DNA of 64,000 nt from CAZPAV01 sp964584755. GTDB lineage: Bacteria; Actinomycetota; Acidimicrobiia; Spongiisociales; UBA5794. Positions 51,866 through 61,900 of this stretch are shown here, piece after piece. Every line of letters starts with the position of its first letter. Positions within the stretch are counted from its first letter, which is position 1. Both the position numbers and the translations under genes were made by a program. The notes under the pieces were generated by a model. The model did no database searches, had not been told where the DNA came from, and saw only the letters and a list, made by a program, of their open reading frames with translations. The DNA lies in contig CAZPAV010000008.1 of NCBI GenBank assembly GCA_964584755.1, forward strand, positions 1-64,000, read 5' to 3'.

Positions 51866-53227
51866 TCACTCCAGGAGCCGTCGGGCCGCGATCCGATCCG
51901 GCTTCCCGTTCGGCAGCGTCGGGAGCTCCGGGACGAGGCGCCACCGCTTCGGGACCGCGTACCCGGGGAGCCGCTCCCGCGCGTGACGCCGCAGGGCCCC
52001 CTCGTCGAGGTCCGTCCCGGCGACGACGGCGGCGAGCACGCTCCCCCATTCCTCGTCGGCCACACCCGCGACGACGGCCCCCGTCACGCCAGGGTGCTCC
52101 TCGAGTACCGCCGCGACCGCCTGGGGATGGACGTTCTCCCCGCCGGTGACGACGACGTCGTCGACCCGCCCGAGCGGGACGAGGCGACCTCGATCGTCGA
52201 ACCGTCCCAGGTCGCCGGTCCGGTGGGGCCCGTGGCGGGGGGCGGCATCGACGTACCCCGGGGAGACGGCGGGACCGTCCACGACGATCTCCCCGACGGT
52301 CCCCGCCGGGACCGGGTCCCCGTCCCCGTCCACGAGGTGCACCTCCATCCCCTCCAGGGGCCGACCCACCGTCCCGAGCTCCTCCCGCTCGCGCCCCGGG
52401 GTCACCGTCGCCACCTGGGCGCAGGTCTCGGTCATGCCGTACGTGGCGAGGATCGGCAACCCGGCGTCGAGCCCACGACGGACGAGCGCCACGGGCGCCG
52501 GAGCTCCACCCAACAACACGCCGGTGACACCGCGGTAGGGGCCGGGGTGCGCGGCGAGGACCCGGCGCAGCATGGTGGGAACGAGGCTGGCGAAATCCAC
52601 CGCTCCGGCGGCGAGGGCGGCGGCGACCCGTTCGGGGCGGAACCGATCGTGGACGACGACGGTTCCGCCGGCGGCCGCGCTACGCCACAGGATGGCGAGG
52701 CCGCCCACGTGGAACAGGGGCAGGACGAGGAGCCACCGGTCGTCCGCGTCGTTGCCCAGCCGCGCCTGCGAGGCGGCGACCGCCGCCGTCACGTTGTCCC
52801 GGGTGAGGAGGACCCCCCGGGGCCGCCCGCCGGATCCCGACGTGAAGACGATGCTGTGCGCCGCGCCGGGTGCGGCCCGGCCCTCGGCGCGCGCCGGCGC
52901 CATCGGGAGACGGTCGACCACGGTCCGGGTCAGCGAGCCGGCGGCGGTGACGACCGCCGGGTTCGCCGGGTCGACGAGCACGGCCGTCGCCCCGATGCGC
53001 CACACGGCCCACAACGTCGCGATCCCCGCCGGGTCGGGAACCGGCGTCACCGCGACGCGTCGGTTCGGTCCCTCCGGCAACCGGTCACGGAGCGTCGCGG
53101 CCATGCGGCCGACCCGCTCGTCGAGCTCGGCGTACGTCAGCGTCTCGCCGTCGCAGCCCTCCACCGCCGGCGCGTGGGGACGGCCGGCGGCGGCGACGGC
53201 GACGGGATCGAGGGGGGCGGCGTCCAT
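51866..53227 (-). CDS. menE: o-Succinylbenzoate-CoA ligase (MenE)
   Basis: The 453-residue adenylate-forming enzyme has the P-loop FTSGSGGRPRGVLLT, the core YGMTETCAQ, the hinge TGDLGRFDDRGRLVPLGRVDDVVVTGGENVHP and the catalytic Lys in LPNGKPDR. The short length and the position next to menB, menA and menD identify it as MenE, which activates o-succinylbenzoate for menaquinone. It is divergent from menB with only 40 bases between, so the promoters overlap. Upstream in-frame codons lie inside menB and were rejected. Confidence 0.9.
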   Translation of the reverse strand: MDAAPLDPVAVAAAGRPHAPAVEGCDGETLTYAELDERVGRMAATLRDRLPEGPNRRVAVTPVPDPAGIATLWAVWRIGATAVLVDPANPAVVTAAGSLTRTVVDRLPMAPARAEGRAAPGAAHSIVFTSGSGGRPRGVLLTRDNVTAAVAASQARLGNDADDRWLLVLPLFHVGGLAILWRSAAAGGTVVVHDRFRPERVAAALAAGAVDFASLVPTMLRRVLAAHPGPYRGVTGVLLGGAPAPVALVRRGLDAGLPILATYGMTETCAQVATVTPGREREELGTVGRPLEGMEVHLVDGDGDPVPAGTVGEIVVDGPAVSPGYVDAAPRHGPHRTGDLGRFDDRGRLVPLGRVDDVVVTGGENVHPQAVAAVLEEHPGVTGAVVAGVADEEWGSVLAAVVAGTDLDEGALRRHARERLPGYAVPKRWRLVPELPTLPNGKPDRIAARRLLE

Positions 53228-53236
53228 CGCGATCAC

Positions 53237-53243
53237 TACAGTA
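53237..53243. promoter_or_regulatory. Overlapping divergent -10 boxes for menE and menB
   Basis: The palindromic TACAGTA/TACTGTA provides TACTGT for menE (minus strand, ten bases before its ATG) and TACAGT for menB (plus strand, 25 bases before its GTG). Polymerases cannot use both at once, so the two arms may be balanced here. Confidence 0.4.
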
Positions 53244-53267
53244 TCGGGCCGCCGACGCGGAGGAACC

Positions 53268-54158
53268 GTGGTCTCCGAGATCTTCGACCCCGACGCCTGG
53301 GACGAGGTCCCCGGTTTCGCGTTCACCGACATCACGTACCACCGGGCGAAGGACGTCGGCGCGGTGCGCGTCGCCTTCGATCGACCCGAGGTCCGCAACG
53401 CGTTCCGTCCCCACACCGTCGACGAGCTCTTCAGTGCGCTCGACCACGCCCGGACGACGCCCGACGTGGGCTGCGTGCTCCTCACCGGGAACGGTCCCTC
53501 CCCCAAGGACGGAGGATGGGCCTTCTGCTCCGGCGGGGACCAGCGCATCCGGGGAGCCGACGGGTACCGCTACGAGGGGGCGGAGGGCATCGACCCGGCC
53601 CGACTCGGCCGGCTCCACATCCTCGAGGTGCAGCGGCTCATCCGCTTCATGCCGAAGGTCGTGATCGCGGTCGTCCCGGGCTGGGCCGTGGGCGGGGGCC
53701 ACAGCCTCCACGTCGTCTGCGACCTGACCATCGCCTCCCGCCAGCACGCCCGCTTCAAGCAGACCGACCCGGACGTGGCGTCCTTCGACGGCGGGTACGG
53801 CTCGGCCCTGCTCGCCCGCCAGGTCGGACAGAAGCGGGCCCGGGAGATCTTCTTCCTCGGTCACGAGTACACCGCCGAGGAGGCCCAGGCCATGGGGATG
53901 GTCAACGCGGTCGTGGACCACGCCGAGCTCGAGTCCGTGGCGCTCGCCTGGGCGAGGGAGATCGTCAACAAGAGCCCCACGGCGCAGCGCATGCTGAAGT
54001 ACGCGTTCAACCTGCCCGACGACGGGCTCGTCGGGCAGCAGCTCTTCGCCGGCGAGGCGACCCGTCTCGCCTACGGCACCGCCGAGGCCGAGGAGGGCCG
54101 GAACGCGTTCCTCGAGAAGCGTCCCCAGGACTTCACCCGTTTCCCCTGGCACTTCTGA
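53268..54158 (+). CDS. menB: 1,4-Dihydroxy-2-naphthoyl-CoA synthase (MenB)
   Basis: The 296-residue crotonase-fold enzyme has RPEVRNAFRPHTVDEL, FCSGGDQRIRG, VPGWAVGGGHSLHVVCDLTIAS and the MenB mark DPDVASFDGGYGS...VGQKRAREIFFLGHEYTAEEA. It closes the second ring of menaquinone. GTG at 53268 has GGAGG upstream. It is the first gene of menB-menA-menD. Confidence 0.95.
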   Translation: MVSEIFDPDAWDEVPGFAFTDITYHRAKDVGAVRVAFDRPEVRNAFRPHTVDELFSALDHARTTPDVGCVLLTGNGPSPKDGGWAFCSGGDQRIRGADGYRYEGAEGIDPARLGRLHILEVQRLIRFMPKVVIAVVPGWAVGGGHSLHVVCDLTIASRQHARFKQTDPDVASFDGGYGSALLARQVGQKRAREIFFLGHEYTAEEAQAMGMVNAVVDHAELESVALAWAREIVNKSPTAQRMLKYAFNLPDDGLVGQQLFAGEATRLAYGTAEAEEGRNAFLEKRPQDFTRFPWHF

Positions 54159-54159
54159 G

Positions 54160-55059
54160 GTGTCCGAGCCGACGAACCCCTGGATCCTCGCGGCCCGCCC
54201 CGCGACCCTGCCGGCGGCGGCGGCTCCGGTCGTCGTCGCCTCGGCGCTGGCCGCCTCCGCCGGGGTCTTCCGTCTCGACGGATTCCTGGTGACGCTCTTC
54301 GCCGCCCTCATGATCCAGGTCGGCGTGAACTACGCCAACGACCTCGCCGACGCCGAACACGGTGCGGACACCGGGGCGCGGATCGGACCCACCCGCGCCG
54401 TCGCGGCCGGGCTCCTCTCCCCCGCGGCGATGCGCCGGGGCACCGCCGCGGCGTTCGGCGCCGCCGCGCTCGCCGGGACGTACCTCGTCTGGCTCGGCGG
54501 ATGGGTCATCCTCGTCATCGGGGTCCTCTCCATCCTCGCCGCCCTCGCCTACACGGCCGGACCCTTCCCCTACGGCTACCACGGCCTCGGAGAGGTGTTC
54601 GTGTTCCTGTTCTTCGGTCTCGCCGCCACCGCCGGCACCTACTGGGTGTACGACCGGAGCGCCCCGGCGCCGGTGTGGTGGGCCGGCGTCGTCATGGGGC
54701 TGCTCGCCGCGGCGATCCTCGTGGCGAACAACGTCCGCGATCTCGAGACGGACCGCGCCGCGGGGAAGCGGACCCTCGCCGTCCTCCTCGGTCCGCGGGG
54801 AGGACGGTGGCTCTACGCGACGCTGCTCCTCGGCGCCTTCCTCGCGATCCCGGTGGCGGTGCTCACCGGCACGTTCGGACGGTGGATGCTCCTGGCGCTC
54901 GCCGCCGTTCCCTACGGGGTCCTGCTCGCCCTCACCCTCTTCCGGGAGACCGCGGGACCGCCGCTCGTCGCCGTGCTCAAGGGAACCGCCCGGATCCAGC
55001 TCGTCGTCGCCCTCCTCCTCGCCGCCGGCGCGCTCGCCGGGCGACCCCCGGTCGGGTGA
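54160..55059 (+). CDS. menA: 1,4-Dihydroxy-2-naphthoate polyprenyltransferase (MenA)
   Basis: The 299-residue membrane enzyme has about eight helices and the two prenyl-diphosphate motifs NYANDLADAEHGAD and NNVRDLETDRAAGKRT. It attaches the isoprenoid tail to make demethylmenaquinone. GTG at 54160 begins one base after the menB stop. Confidence 0.94.
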   Translation: MSEPTNPWILAARPATLPAAAAPVVVASALAASAGVFRLDGFLVTLFAALMIQVGVNYANDLADAEHGADTGARIGPTRAVAAGLLSPAAMRRGTAAAFGAAALAGTYLVWLGGWVILVIGVLSILAALAYTAGPFPYGYHGLGEVFVFLFFGLAATAGTYWVYDRSAPAPVWWAGVVMGLLAAAILVANNVRDLETDRAAGKRTLAVLLGPRGGRWLYATLLLGAFLAIPVAVLTGTFGRWMLLALAAVPYGVLLALTLFRETAGPPLVAVLKGTARIQLVVALLLAAGALAGRPPVG

Positions 55060-55133
55060 GGACGAACCGTCGGATCGGGCCGTCGCCGGGGAACCCGCGG
55101 GGACCGGACGGACGCGACGGGGGCGCCGCGTCC

Positions 55134-55139
55134 TAAGCT
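55134..55139 (+). promoter_or_regulatory. TAAGCT, putative leaderless -10 box for menD
   Basis: TAAGCT ends eight bases before the GTG at 55148, so menD may also be transcribed apart from menB-menA. Confidence 0.4.
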
Positions 55140-55147
55140 CGCCCCCC

Positions 55148-56818
55148 GTGACCGATCCCGCCGTCGCGTTCACCACGCGCCTCGTCGCCGCGCTCGCCGA
55201 CCTCGGCCTTCGCCACGCGGTCGTCTCCCCGGGCTCGCGCAACACGCCGCTCACCCTCGCCTTCGCCATCGAGCCCCGCGTCGCCACCCACGTCGTCCAC
55301 GACGAGCGCTCGGCGGCGTTCCTCGCCCTCGGCATCGCCAAGGCGAGCGGCGTTCCTCCGGCGCTGCTGTGCACCTCGGGCACCGCCGCCGCCCACTACC
55401 TCCCCGCCCTCGTCGAGGCCCGGCACGGTCGCGTGCCGCTGCTGGCGGTCACCGCCGACCGACCTCCCGAGCTGCGCGGTACGGGCGCCCCCCAGACGAT
55501 CGACCAGGTGGGCCTGTACGGCGCGGCCGTCAAGCGGAGCCTCGACGTCGGGGTCCCCGACACGATCCTCGCCGCCCGGGCGCCGGCGCTGGCCCTGCAG
55601 GCCTGGGCGCCGGCCGTCGACGACCCGGCCGGTCCGGTCCACCTCGACCTCCCCTTCCGGGAGCCTTTCCCCATCCCCGAGCGTCCTGCGGCGGCCACGG
55701 GCGTCGCCCACGTCCCGGCACCCGCCACACTGGCACCGGAGGACCTGGCCGACCTGGGGAGGCGCCTCGGGGGACGACGTGTCCTCCTCGTCGCCGGCGG
55801 CCGGCAGCGCCCCGGCTTCGGCGCGGCCGCGGCGATGCTCGCCGGTGAGGCCGCCTTCCCGGTCCTCGCCGATCCCCAGTGCCGCTTCCCCTCCCCGGTG
55901 ACGATCCCCCACGCGGACCTGCTCGTCTCCGCCGGCCTCCTCGACCGGCTCACGCCGGATCTCGTGCTCCGGGTCGGGCCCATCCCCACCGCCAAGGCGG
56001 TGTGGCGATGGCTCGAGACCCACGCCGGCCCCCAGCTCCTCCTCGACGACGGTGACCGGGCCGATCCTCTGGGCACGGCGTCGGTCTGGTACCGGGCCGA
56101 TCCGGCGACGACGCTCGCCGGACTCGCCGGACGGGTCGAGCCCGCTCCCGCCGACTGGCTGCGCGCCTGGCAGGAGGCGTCGGCCACCGCAGGCGACGCG
56201 ATCGCCGCCGTGCTCGCCGACGAGCCCTTCCCGAACGAGCCCATGGCGGCCCGCACCGTGTGGCGGGCGACGCCGCCGGAGGCCATCCTCTACGTCGGCT
56301 CCTCCCTCCCCATCCGCCACGTCGACGCCTTCACCGCCGCCGGCACCGGCGGCGCTGCGGAGCTCCTCGCCCACCGCGGCGCCAACGGCATCGACGGTCT
56401 CCTCTCAGCGGCCGCGGGGGCGGCCCTGACGGGACGTCCCGTGGTCGTGCTCGCCGGGGATCTCTCCGTCCTCCACGACGCCACCGCCCTGGGGATCCTC
56501 GCCCGAGAGGCACTCCCGGTCACGGTGGTGGTCCTCGACAACGACGGGGGTGGCATCTTCCACCTCCTGCCGCAGGCCACGGCCCTCCCCCCCGAGGTGT
56601 TCGAGCGCTTCTTCGCCACGCCCCACGGCCTCGATCTCGTCGCGATCGCCGCCGCCTACGGGGTTCCGGCGCGTCGCGTCACCTCCGCGGCGGAGCTCCG
56701 CGACGCGGTGGCACACCCCGGGCCGGGACCCCGCCTCCTCGTCGTGCGGACGCAGCGGGAGCGCACCGCGACGCTCCTCCGACGGATTCGGCAGCGGGTC
56801 GCCGCGGCGCTCGTCTGA
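55148..56818 (+). CDS. menD: SEPHCHC synthase (MenD)
   Basis: The 556-residue thiamine-diphosphate enzyme makes the first committed menaquinone precursor from isochorismate and 2-oxoglutarate. It has HAVVSPGSRNTPLTLAF, the PP-domain Glu region in VHDERSAAFLALGIAKASG, and the cofactor motif AGDLSVLHDATALGILA...VLDNDGGGIFHLLP. GTG at 55148 was chosen; codons upstream are not conserved-looking. menF, menC and menH are not in the window. Confidence 0.94.
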   Translation: MTDPAVAFTTRLVAALADLGLRHAVVSPGSRNTPLTLAFAIEPRVATHVVHDERSAAFLALGIAKASGVPPALLCTSGTAAAHYLPALVEARHGRVPLLAVTADRPPELRGTGAPQTIDQVGLYGAAVKRSLDVGVPDTILAARAPALALQAWAPAVDDPAGPVHLDLPFREPFPIPERPAAATGVAHVPAPATLAPEDLADLGRRLGGRRVLLVAGGRQRPGFGAAAAMLAGEAAFPVLADPQCRFPSPVTIPHADLLVSAGLLDRLTPDLVLRVGPIPTAKAVWRWLETHAGPQLLLDDGDRADPLGTASVWYRADPATTLAGLAGRVEPAPADWLRAWQEASATAGDAIAAVLADEPFPNEPMAARTVWRATPPEAILYVGSSLPIRHVDAFTAAGTGGAAELLAHRGANGIDGLLSAAAGAALTGRPVVVLAGDLSVLHDATALGILAREALPVTVVVLDNDGGGIFHLLPQATALPPEVFERFFATPHGLDLVAIAAAYGVPARRVTSAAELRDAVAHPGPGPRLLVVRTQRERTATLLRRIRQRVAAALV

Positions 56819-56827
56819 GCCCGCCGG

Positions 56828-58513
56828 TCAGATCCGGCACTCGCTCTCCCGCCCCGTGGGGAAGACCGTGTCGGCCCCGGCATGGAGCACCTCCTGCACC
56901 TCGCGTCGGATGGCGGCGAGGTCGGGGATCGGCTTGCCGCGGTGATCCCGCTCCGGGGCGTACTCGGGAGGCACGAAGCCGACCGTGGCGATGTCGCCGA
57001 AGTCGAGCTCGGCGGCGTACCCGACCAGGGTGGGCAGGAGGTCGAGCGGCACGTCGGTCGTCACCGAGGACTTCACGGCACGGGCGATGGAGCGGAACCG
57101 CCGCAACACCGTGGTCGGCGTGGCCCTGGCGGCCACCGCCTTGAGGAGACACCGCTGGCGCCGCATCCGGACGTAGTCGCTCGTGCTGTGGCGCTCCCGC
57201 ACGTACGCCAGCGCCTCGTGGCCGTTGAGGCGGTTCCAGCCGGGCCGGATGTGCACCTCGATCCAGTCCTCCCCCTCCCGCGCCGGGGAGACCCGGGTGT
57301 CGACCGCGCCGCGGGAGTAGACGCGCACCCCCCCGAGGGCGTCGACGAGCCGGACGAACCCGGACATCCGCACGACGGCGTAGAAGTCGATGTGGAGACC
57401 GAGGATCGGCTCGAGCACGTCGCGCAGCGCGGCCGCGCCCGGGTCGACCTCGTCGGGGTAGGTGTCGGTCCATCCCCGGGTGAAGGGGTAGATGGCGTTG
57501 ATCTGGTCGGGGAAGCAGTGACAGGTGCGGAACTGGTCGGGTTCCCCGTCGTGGTCGTCGTCCGTCCACGTCTTGCGGACGGCGTACGGCGTGAGCCGCT
57601 TCTCGAGGTCGACGAAGGCGTCGCCGAACTTGGCGGGGAGGGGGAACCGGACGAGGTTGCGCGGGATCCCGAAGAGCGCGGCCTTCCCCGTCTCGGTGTT
57701 GAACGTCGCCACGTTGATGCTGTCGGCCCGCATGCCGCCGCGTCCCGGGCCGGCGTCGCCCCCGATGAGCAGGATCGTGATCTGATGGAGCGCCGCGGCC
57801 TCCTCGGGATGGAGCATCTCGCCGAGGGAGGGGGTGGAGCGCAACAGGTCGGGACGAATGCGGACCGCCTCGGGGTCCCCGATCCCGGGGCGGAAGAGGA
57901 GGTTGCGCGACGACCGCTCGACGGGCCCGGTCGCTCCGGCTCCCGGCCCCGACGCCGGGTCGGGCACCTCCGTGGGGACGAGATCCTCCTCGGGGAACGG
58001 CGGGGGACGCCGCCCGGCCTCCAGCGGCTCGGGGGCGGCGGCCTCCACCGGCTCGGGGGCGAAGACGCTCTCGAGCAGGGAGATCCCCTCGAGGCCGTAG
58101 GAGGCCGCGACGACGTGGGGAGCGGCGACGGCGACCACGACGAGCGTCATGAGCACGGGCGTCGTCCACCACCGGCTCGTCCTCCGCCTCCCGGCCCGGG
58201 CGAGCCGGAAGGCGTCACCCACGGCGAAGAGCCGCCAGAGGAGGAGGAGGACGTCGAGGCCGATGAGCGCCCAGATGACGCGCGGCTGCACGGCGAGCTG
58301 GAGGAGGCGGGTGCGTCCGGCCGTGAGCACGTACGCCCCGCCGGTGACGACGAGGAGGATGCCGGGAACGAGGAGGAGGAGTCCTCGCCGCGCCCGCCCC
58401 GCATACCACTGCCCGGCTCCGGGGAGGAGCGCGGAGAGGAAGGCGGCGAGCACCGGCCGGCGTGCGACCGGGACGCCCAGCCGGTGCTCGGGTGCGAAGA
58501 TCGTCCCGCCCAT
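56828..58513 (-). CDS. LytR-CpsA-Psr (LCP) family cell-wall ligase
   Basis: The 561-residue membrane protein has an unusual N-terminal part with four helices, starting ALLPGAGQWYAGRARRGLLLLVPG, which resembles TM2-type modules. A linker follows, then the outer LCP domain: TILLIGGDAGPGRGGMRADSINVATFN, ALFGIPRNLV, the conserved Arg/Asp residues and HEALAYVRERHSTSDYVRMRRQRCLL. LCP proteins attach secondary polymers such as arabinogalactan or teichoic acids to peptidoglycan. The usual form has a single membrane span, so the extra helices are odd. Confidence 0.9.
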   Translation of the reverse strand: MGGTIFAPEHRLGVPVARRPVLAAFLSALLPGAGQWYAGRARRGLLLLVPGILLVVTGGAYVLTAGRTRLLQLAVQPRVIWALIGLDVLLLLWRLFAVGDAFRLARAGRRRTSRWWTTPVLMTLVVVAVAAPHVVAASYGLEGISLLESVFAPEPVEAAAPEPLEAGRRPPPFPEEDLVPTEVPDPASGPGAGATGPVERSSRNLLFRPGIGDPEAVRIRPDLLRSTPSLGEMLHPEEAAALHQITILLIGGDAGPGRGGMRADSINVATFNTETGKAALFGIPRNLVRFPLPAKFGDAFVDLEKRLTPYAVRKTWTDDDHDGEPDQFRTCHCFPDQINAIYPFTRGWTDTYPDEVDPGAAALRDVLEPILGLHIDFYAVVRMSGFVRLVDALGGVRVYSRGAVDTRVSPAREGEDWIEVHIRPGWNRLNGHEALAYVRERHSTSDYVRMRRQRCLLKAVAARATPTTVLRRFRSIARAVKSSVTTDVPLDLLPTLVGYAAELDFGDIATVGFVPPEYAPERDHRGKPIPDLAAIRREVQEVLHAGADTVFPTGRESECRI

Positions 58514-58580
58514 CTGCCCCCCAAGGGTGACGCGTCCTCCCCGGAACGATAGGACTCCGAGACGGTGAGGGGGCGCCGGG

Positions 58581-58586
58581 TAGGAT
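58581..58586 (+). promoter_or_regulatory. TAGGAT, putative leaderless -10 box
   Basis: TAGGAT ends seven bases before the ATG at 58594. Confidence 0.4.
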
Positions 58587-58593
58587 CTCCGCC

Positions 58594-58974
58594 ATGCGAC
58601 GGGTGCGCTCCGGCTCCCCCTACGAGGAGCGGTACGGTTTCTCCCGGGCCCTGCGGCGGGGCGATCGGGTGGAGGTCGCGGGGACGGCGCCGATTCCCGC
58701 GCCGGGCGAGCCGGTCGCTCCGACCGCGTACGGACAGATGCTCCGCTGCGGGGAGATCGCCCTGGACGCCCTCGCCGCGCTCGGCGCGGGCCCCGACGAC
58801 GTGGTCCGGACGCGCATGTTCCTCACCGACCCCGCCGACGCCGACGAGGTGGGCCGGGCCCATCGCGAGCTCTTCGGCGCGGCGGCTCCGGTGGCGACGA
58901 TGGTCGTCGTCGCCACCCTCCTCGATCCGGCGTGGCGGGTCGAGCTCGAGGTGGAGGCCGTCGTCGCGTCGTGA
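58594..58974 (+). CDS. RidA/YjgF family protein
   Basis: The 126-residue protein has the trimeric RidA fold: FSRALRRGDRVEVAGTAPI, the central VVRTRMFLTDPADADEVGRAHRELFG and the C-terminal PVATMVVVATLLDPAWRVELEVEAVVA. The C-terminal Glu of the enamine-deaminase site is present. It may remove reactive imines made by PLP enzymes, or belong to a non-RidA subgroup. It is tail to tail with the PFOR gene. Confidence 0.85.
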   Translation: MRRVRSGSPYEERYGFSRALRRGDRVEVAGTAPIPAPGEPVAPTAYGQMLRCGEIALDALAALGAGPDDVVRTRMFLTDPADADEVGRAHRELFGAAAPVATMVVVATLLDPAWRVELEVEAVVAS

Positions 58975-58993
58975 CCTCCGCCGGGGGGTTGTC

Positions 58994-61900
58994 TCAGGTG
59001 CCGGCGCCGGCCTCCGCGAGCGCCGTCCGCTGCGCCACGTAGTCGACGTTCACGACCCCCGCCCGGGACTGCAGCATGCGCCAGGAGCGGCGCCGCTCGA
59101 CGCAGTAGAGGACCATGAGACGTGAGATCGCCAGGGTGCGGACCGTTCCGTCGGGATCCTCGACCTCGATGGACACGCCGAAGTCGGGCACGTACGCAGG
59201 GTGGTCCGGGTCGAAGACACGCCGGGCGACGACGTCGTCCTGGGTGAGCCGGGCGAGGATCTCCTCGAGGGGGACGAGCCCGTCGCCGCCGTCGACGCGC
59301 CGGAAGTGGCGTCGGAACCGGGCCTCGGTGGCGGCCCAGTGGGCCACCGTGTAGGCGTACGTCGCCCCGTCGGACTTCCGCTTCACCTGCGCCCAGTCGC
59401 GGTCCGGGTTCGGGTTCCCCGCCAGGTCGAGGGTCTCGGTGAAGCTCTCCCCCCGCGAGGGATCGAAGACGAACTGTGGCATCGCCCGGGAGTCGCGGGC
59501 CCGGCTCGCCTGCACGGTGGCGAGGGCGTCGGCGACGCCGTGCTCGGGCTGGCAGGTGGTGAAGCACTGGAAGAAGGCGGTTCCCCGGTAGTCGAGGCCG
59601 CGGAGGATCGCCTTGTAGAGCTGGGCGACGTTCGCCATCGACACCTGGGCGACGAACGGCGAGCCGTGACCACCGAGGAACGCCTCGGCGACGCCCTTCT
59701 GCTCGGTGAGCTTCCCCTCGGTGGCGGCCCCGAACTGGTTCATGTCGCCCCCACCGGGCATCGGGCTCGAGTCGGAGTTCTGCCCGCCGGTGTTCGAGTA
59801 CACCTGGGTGTCGAGCATGAGGAGGCTCACGTTGGGCCGGTTCTGCAGGACGACCTTCGAGACGTTCTGGAATCCGATGTCCCCCATGCCCCCGTCCCCG
59901 CCGACCGCCCACACCTTGGGGAGCTCCCGCACCTCGCGGTCGGTCATGAGCGTGTCGGTGAGATGCGCGAGGTCGAAGTACTCCTGCTCGCCGAGGACGT
60001 CGCCGTCCCGGGTGAGGAGACGGTCGCAGAGCCGCTCGGGGATGACCGAGCGTCGGGCGTGGTCCTTGATGAAGCTCTCCCCGAGGATCCAGGCGACGGT
60101 GGCCCCGTCCTGGAAGAGGGAGTTCATCCACGGGTACGGATGCGGGTTGTTCGGCGGCGTCGACCCGTACACGGTGTTGCACCCGGTGTGGGCCCCCATG
60201 GCCATGACCGCCATGCCGTTGGCGAGGCGCCCGTCGACGGCCTGGAGGTCCCGATGGTCGAACGCGTCCTGGCGCATCGTGGCCACGAGCGCGGCGACGA
60301 TCTCCTCGTCGCCGATCTCGCCGTGGTCGGCGATCCTCGCCGCGGTGTCCTCGGCGGACTCGCCGCCCAGGCCCATGACGAGGTGGGCCACCGCGGTGCG
60401 GAACCGGGCGTAGCCGTCGGGATCGGTCGTGGCGAGCCGCCGCAGCCGCTCCGGCCCCTCGGCGGCGAGTCGGTCCGCCTTGGCCTCGAGACGATCGGCT
60501 CGGGCGTGGTACAGGGGCCGCATGTACGCCTCGGTGACCGAGGCGAGCGTGTGGAGGATGCTCTTCTCCCCACAGCCGGCGCAGGCGCCGTCGCCGGCGA
60601 CGAGCGCCTCGTAGTTGCTGCGCACCATGAGGTGGTTCTTGAGCTGGGCGGCGTGGGAGGCGAGGGGATCGTCGGGGTCGAACCTCCCCAGGTAGGCGCG
60701 GGGCGTGTCGGGGAGGAGGCGGAGGAAGTTGATCCCGCTCATGTGGTCGGCGTTCAGCTCCTCGGTCTCCTGGGCCATGACGAGAGCGTTGTGGTCACCG
60801 CACTCGACCACGCACTCCCCGCACCCCTTGCACAGGTCGGAGACCATGATGGCGAACAGCCCTCCCGAACCCGGCTCCTTCCGTTCCTTCGTCCGGAAGA
60901 TCGCCGCCGTCTTCTCGTACGCGAAGGGGACCCGTTCGAAGAGCGCGAGGAACTGCTTCTTCGCGACGTCTCCGATGTCGTCACGGTCGGCGAGCTCGTC
61001 GGCGACGAGCGCGGCGAAGGGGCGTGTCTGCTTCGTGTTCGTCAGCTCGAGCATCGTCGCCCGCAGGTGCTCCTCCATCCCGGGGATGGCGGCGAGCAGC
61101 GTGCGACGCTCCGCCCGATCGGAGACGTAGGCGAGGGCCGCGGTCTCGAGGACGGTGCGGATGTCCTGGGCGGTGTTCGGCAAGGCCGTGTCGGGGCAGG
61201 CGACGATGCAGTCCATGCACTGGGTGCAGTTCTCGGCGATCCACACCGGCACCTCACGCCGGGCCACGTACTTGCTCGAGGTGGCGCCCGTGGCGGCGGC
61301 CATCATCCCGACCGCTGCCAGCGGCGTGGCGGGCTGGTCGTAGCCGTACCCGCCCTTGAACTCGGCCTCGAAGGTGTCGATCCGGGCGAGGGGGATGCGG
61401 ATCGGCTGCTCGACGGGAGGCGCCGGGACCTCGGGGACCGTGCACCCCTCGCAGGGGGCGAGTGCGCTGCCGCGCATCGCCGACCGGTCGGGGGCGTCGA
61501 TGTCGCCGTACGGTACGGGTTGGATCTGCTCGTACCCCTGGGTCATCACCCGCATGTTCGACTCGACGACCGCGGGCCCGAAGCGACCGAACTTCTTCTC
61601 GTACTGGGCGCGGACGATCTCCCGGAACCGCTCGTCGGTGACGCCGTACTCCTCGAGGAACCCGGAGACGGCGAAGAACGCCCCGAGGAACGCGTTTCCC
61701 TGCATCCGGAGCTGGAGGTCCTCCCGATCGGTCGCCTCGCGGGCGATCCGGAATCCGGGCAGGGTGAAGATGCGAATCTCCTTGTCGACGATCTCCTCGC
61801 GGAGGTGCCGGGGGATGCGTTCCCACACCCGCTCGGGGGACTCCTCCGACTCCCACACGAACGTCCCTCCGGGGTTGAGACCGGCGAGGGGGTCGGTGTG

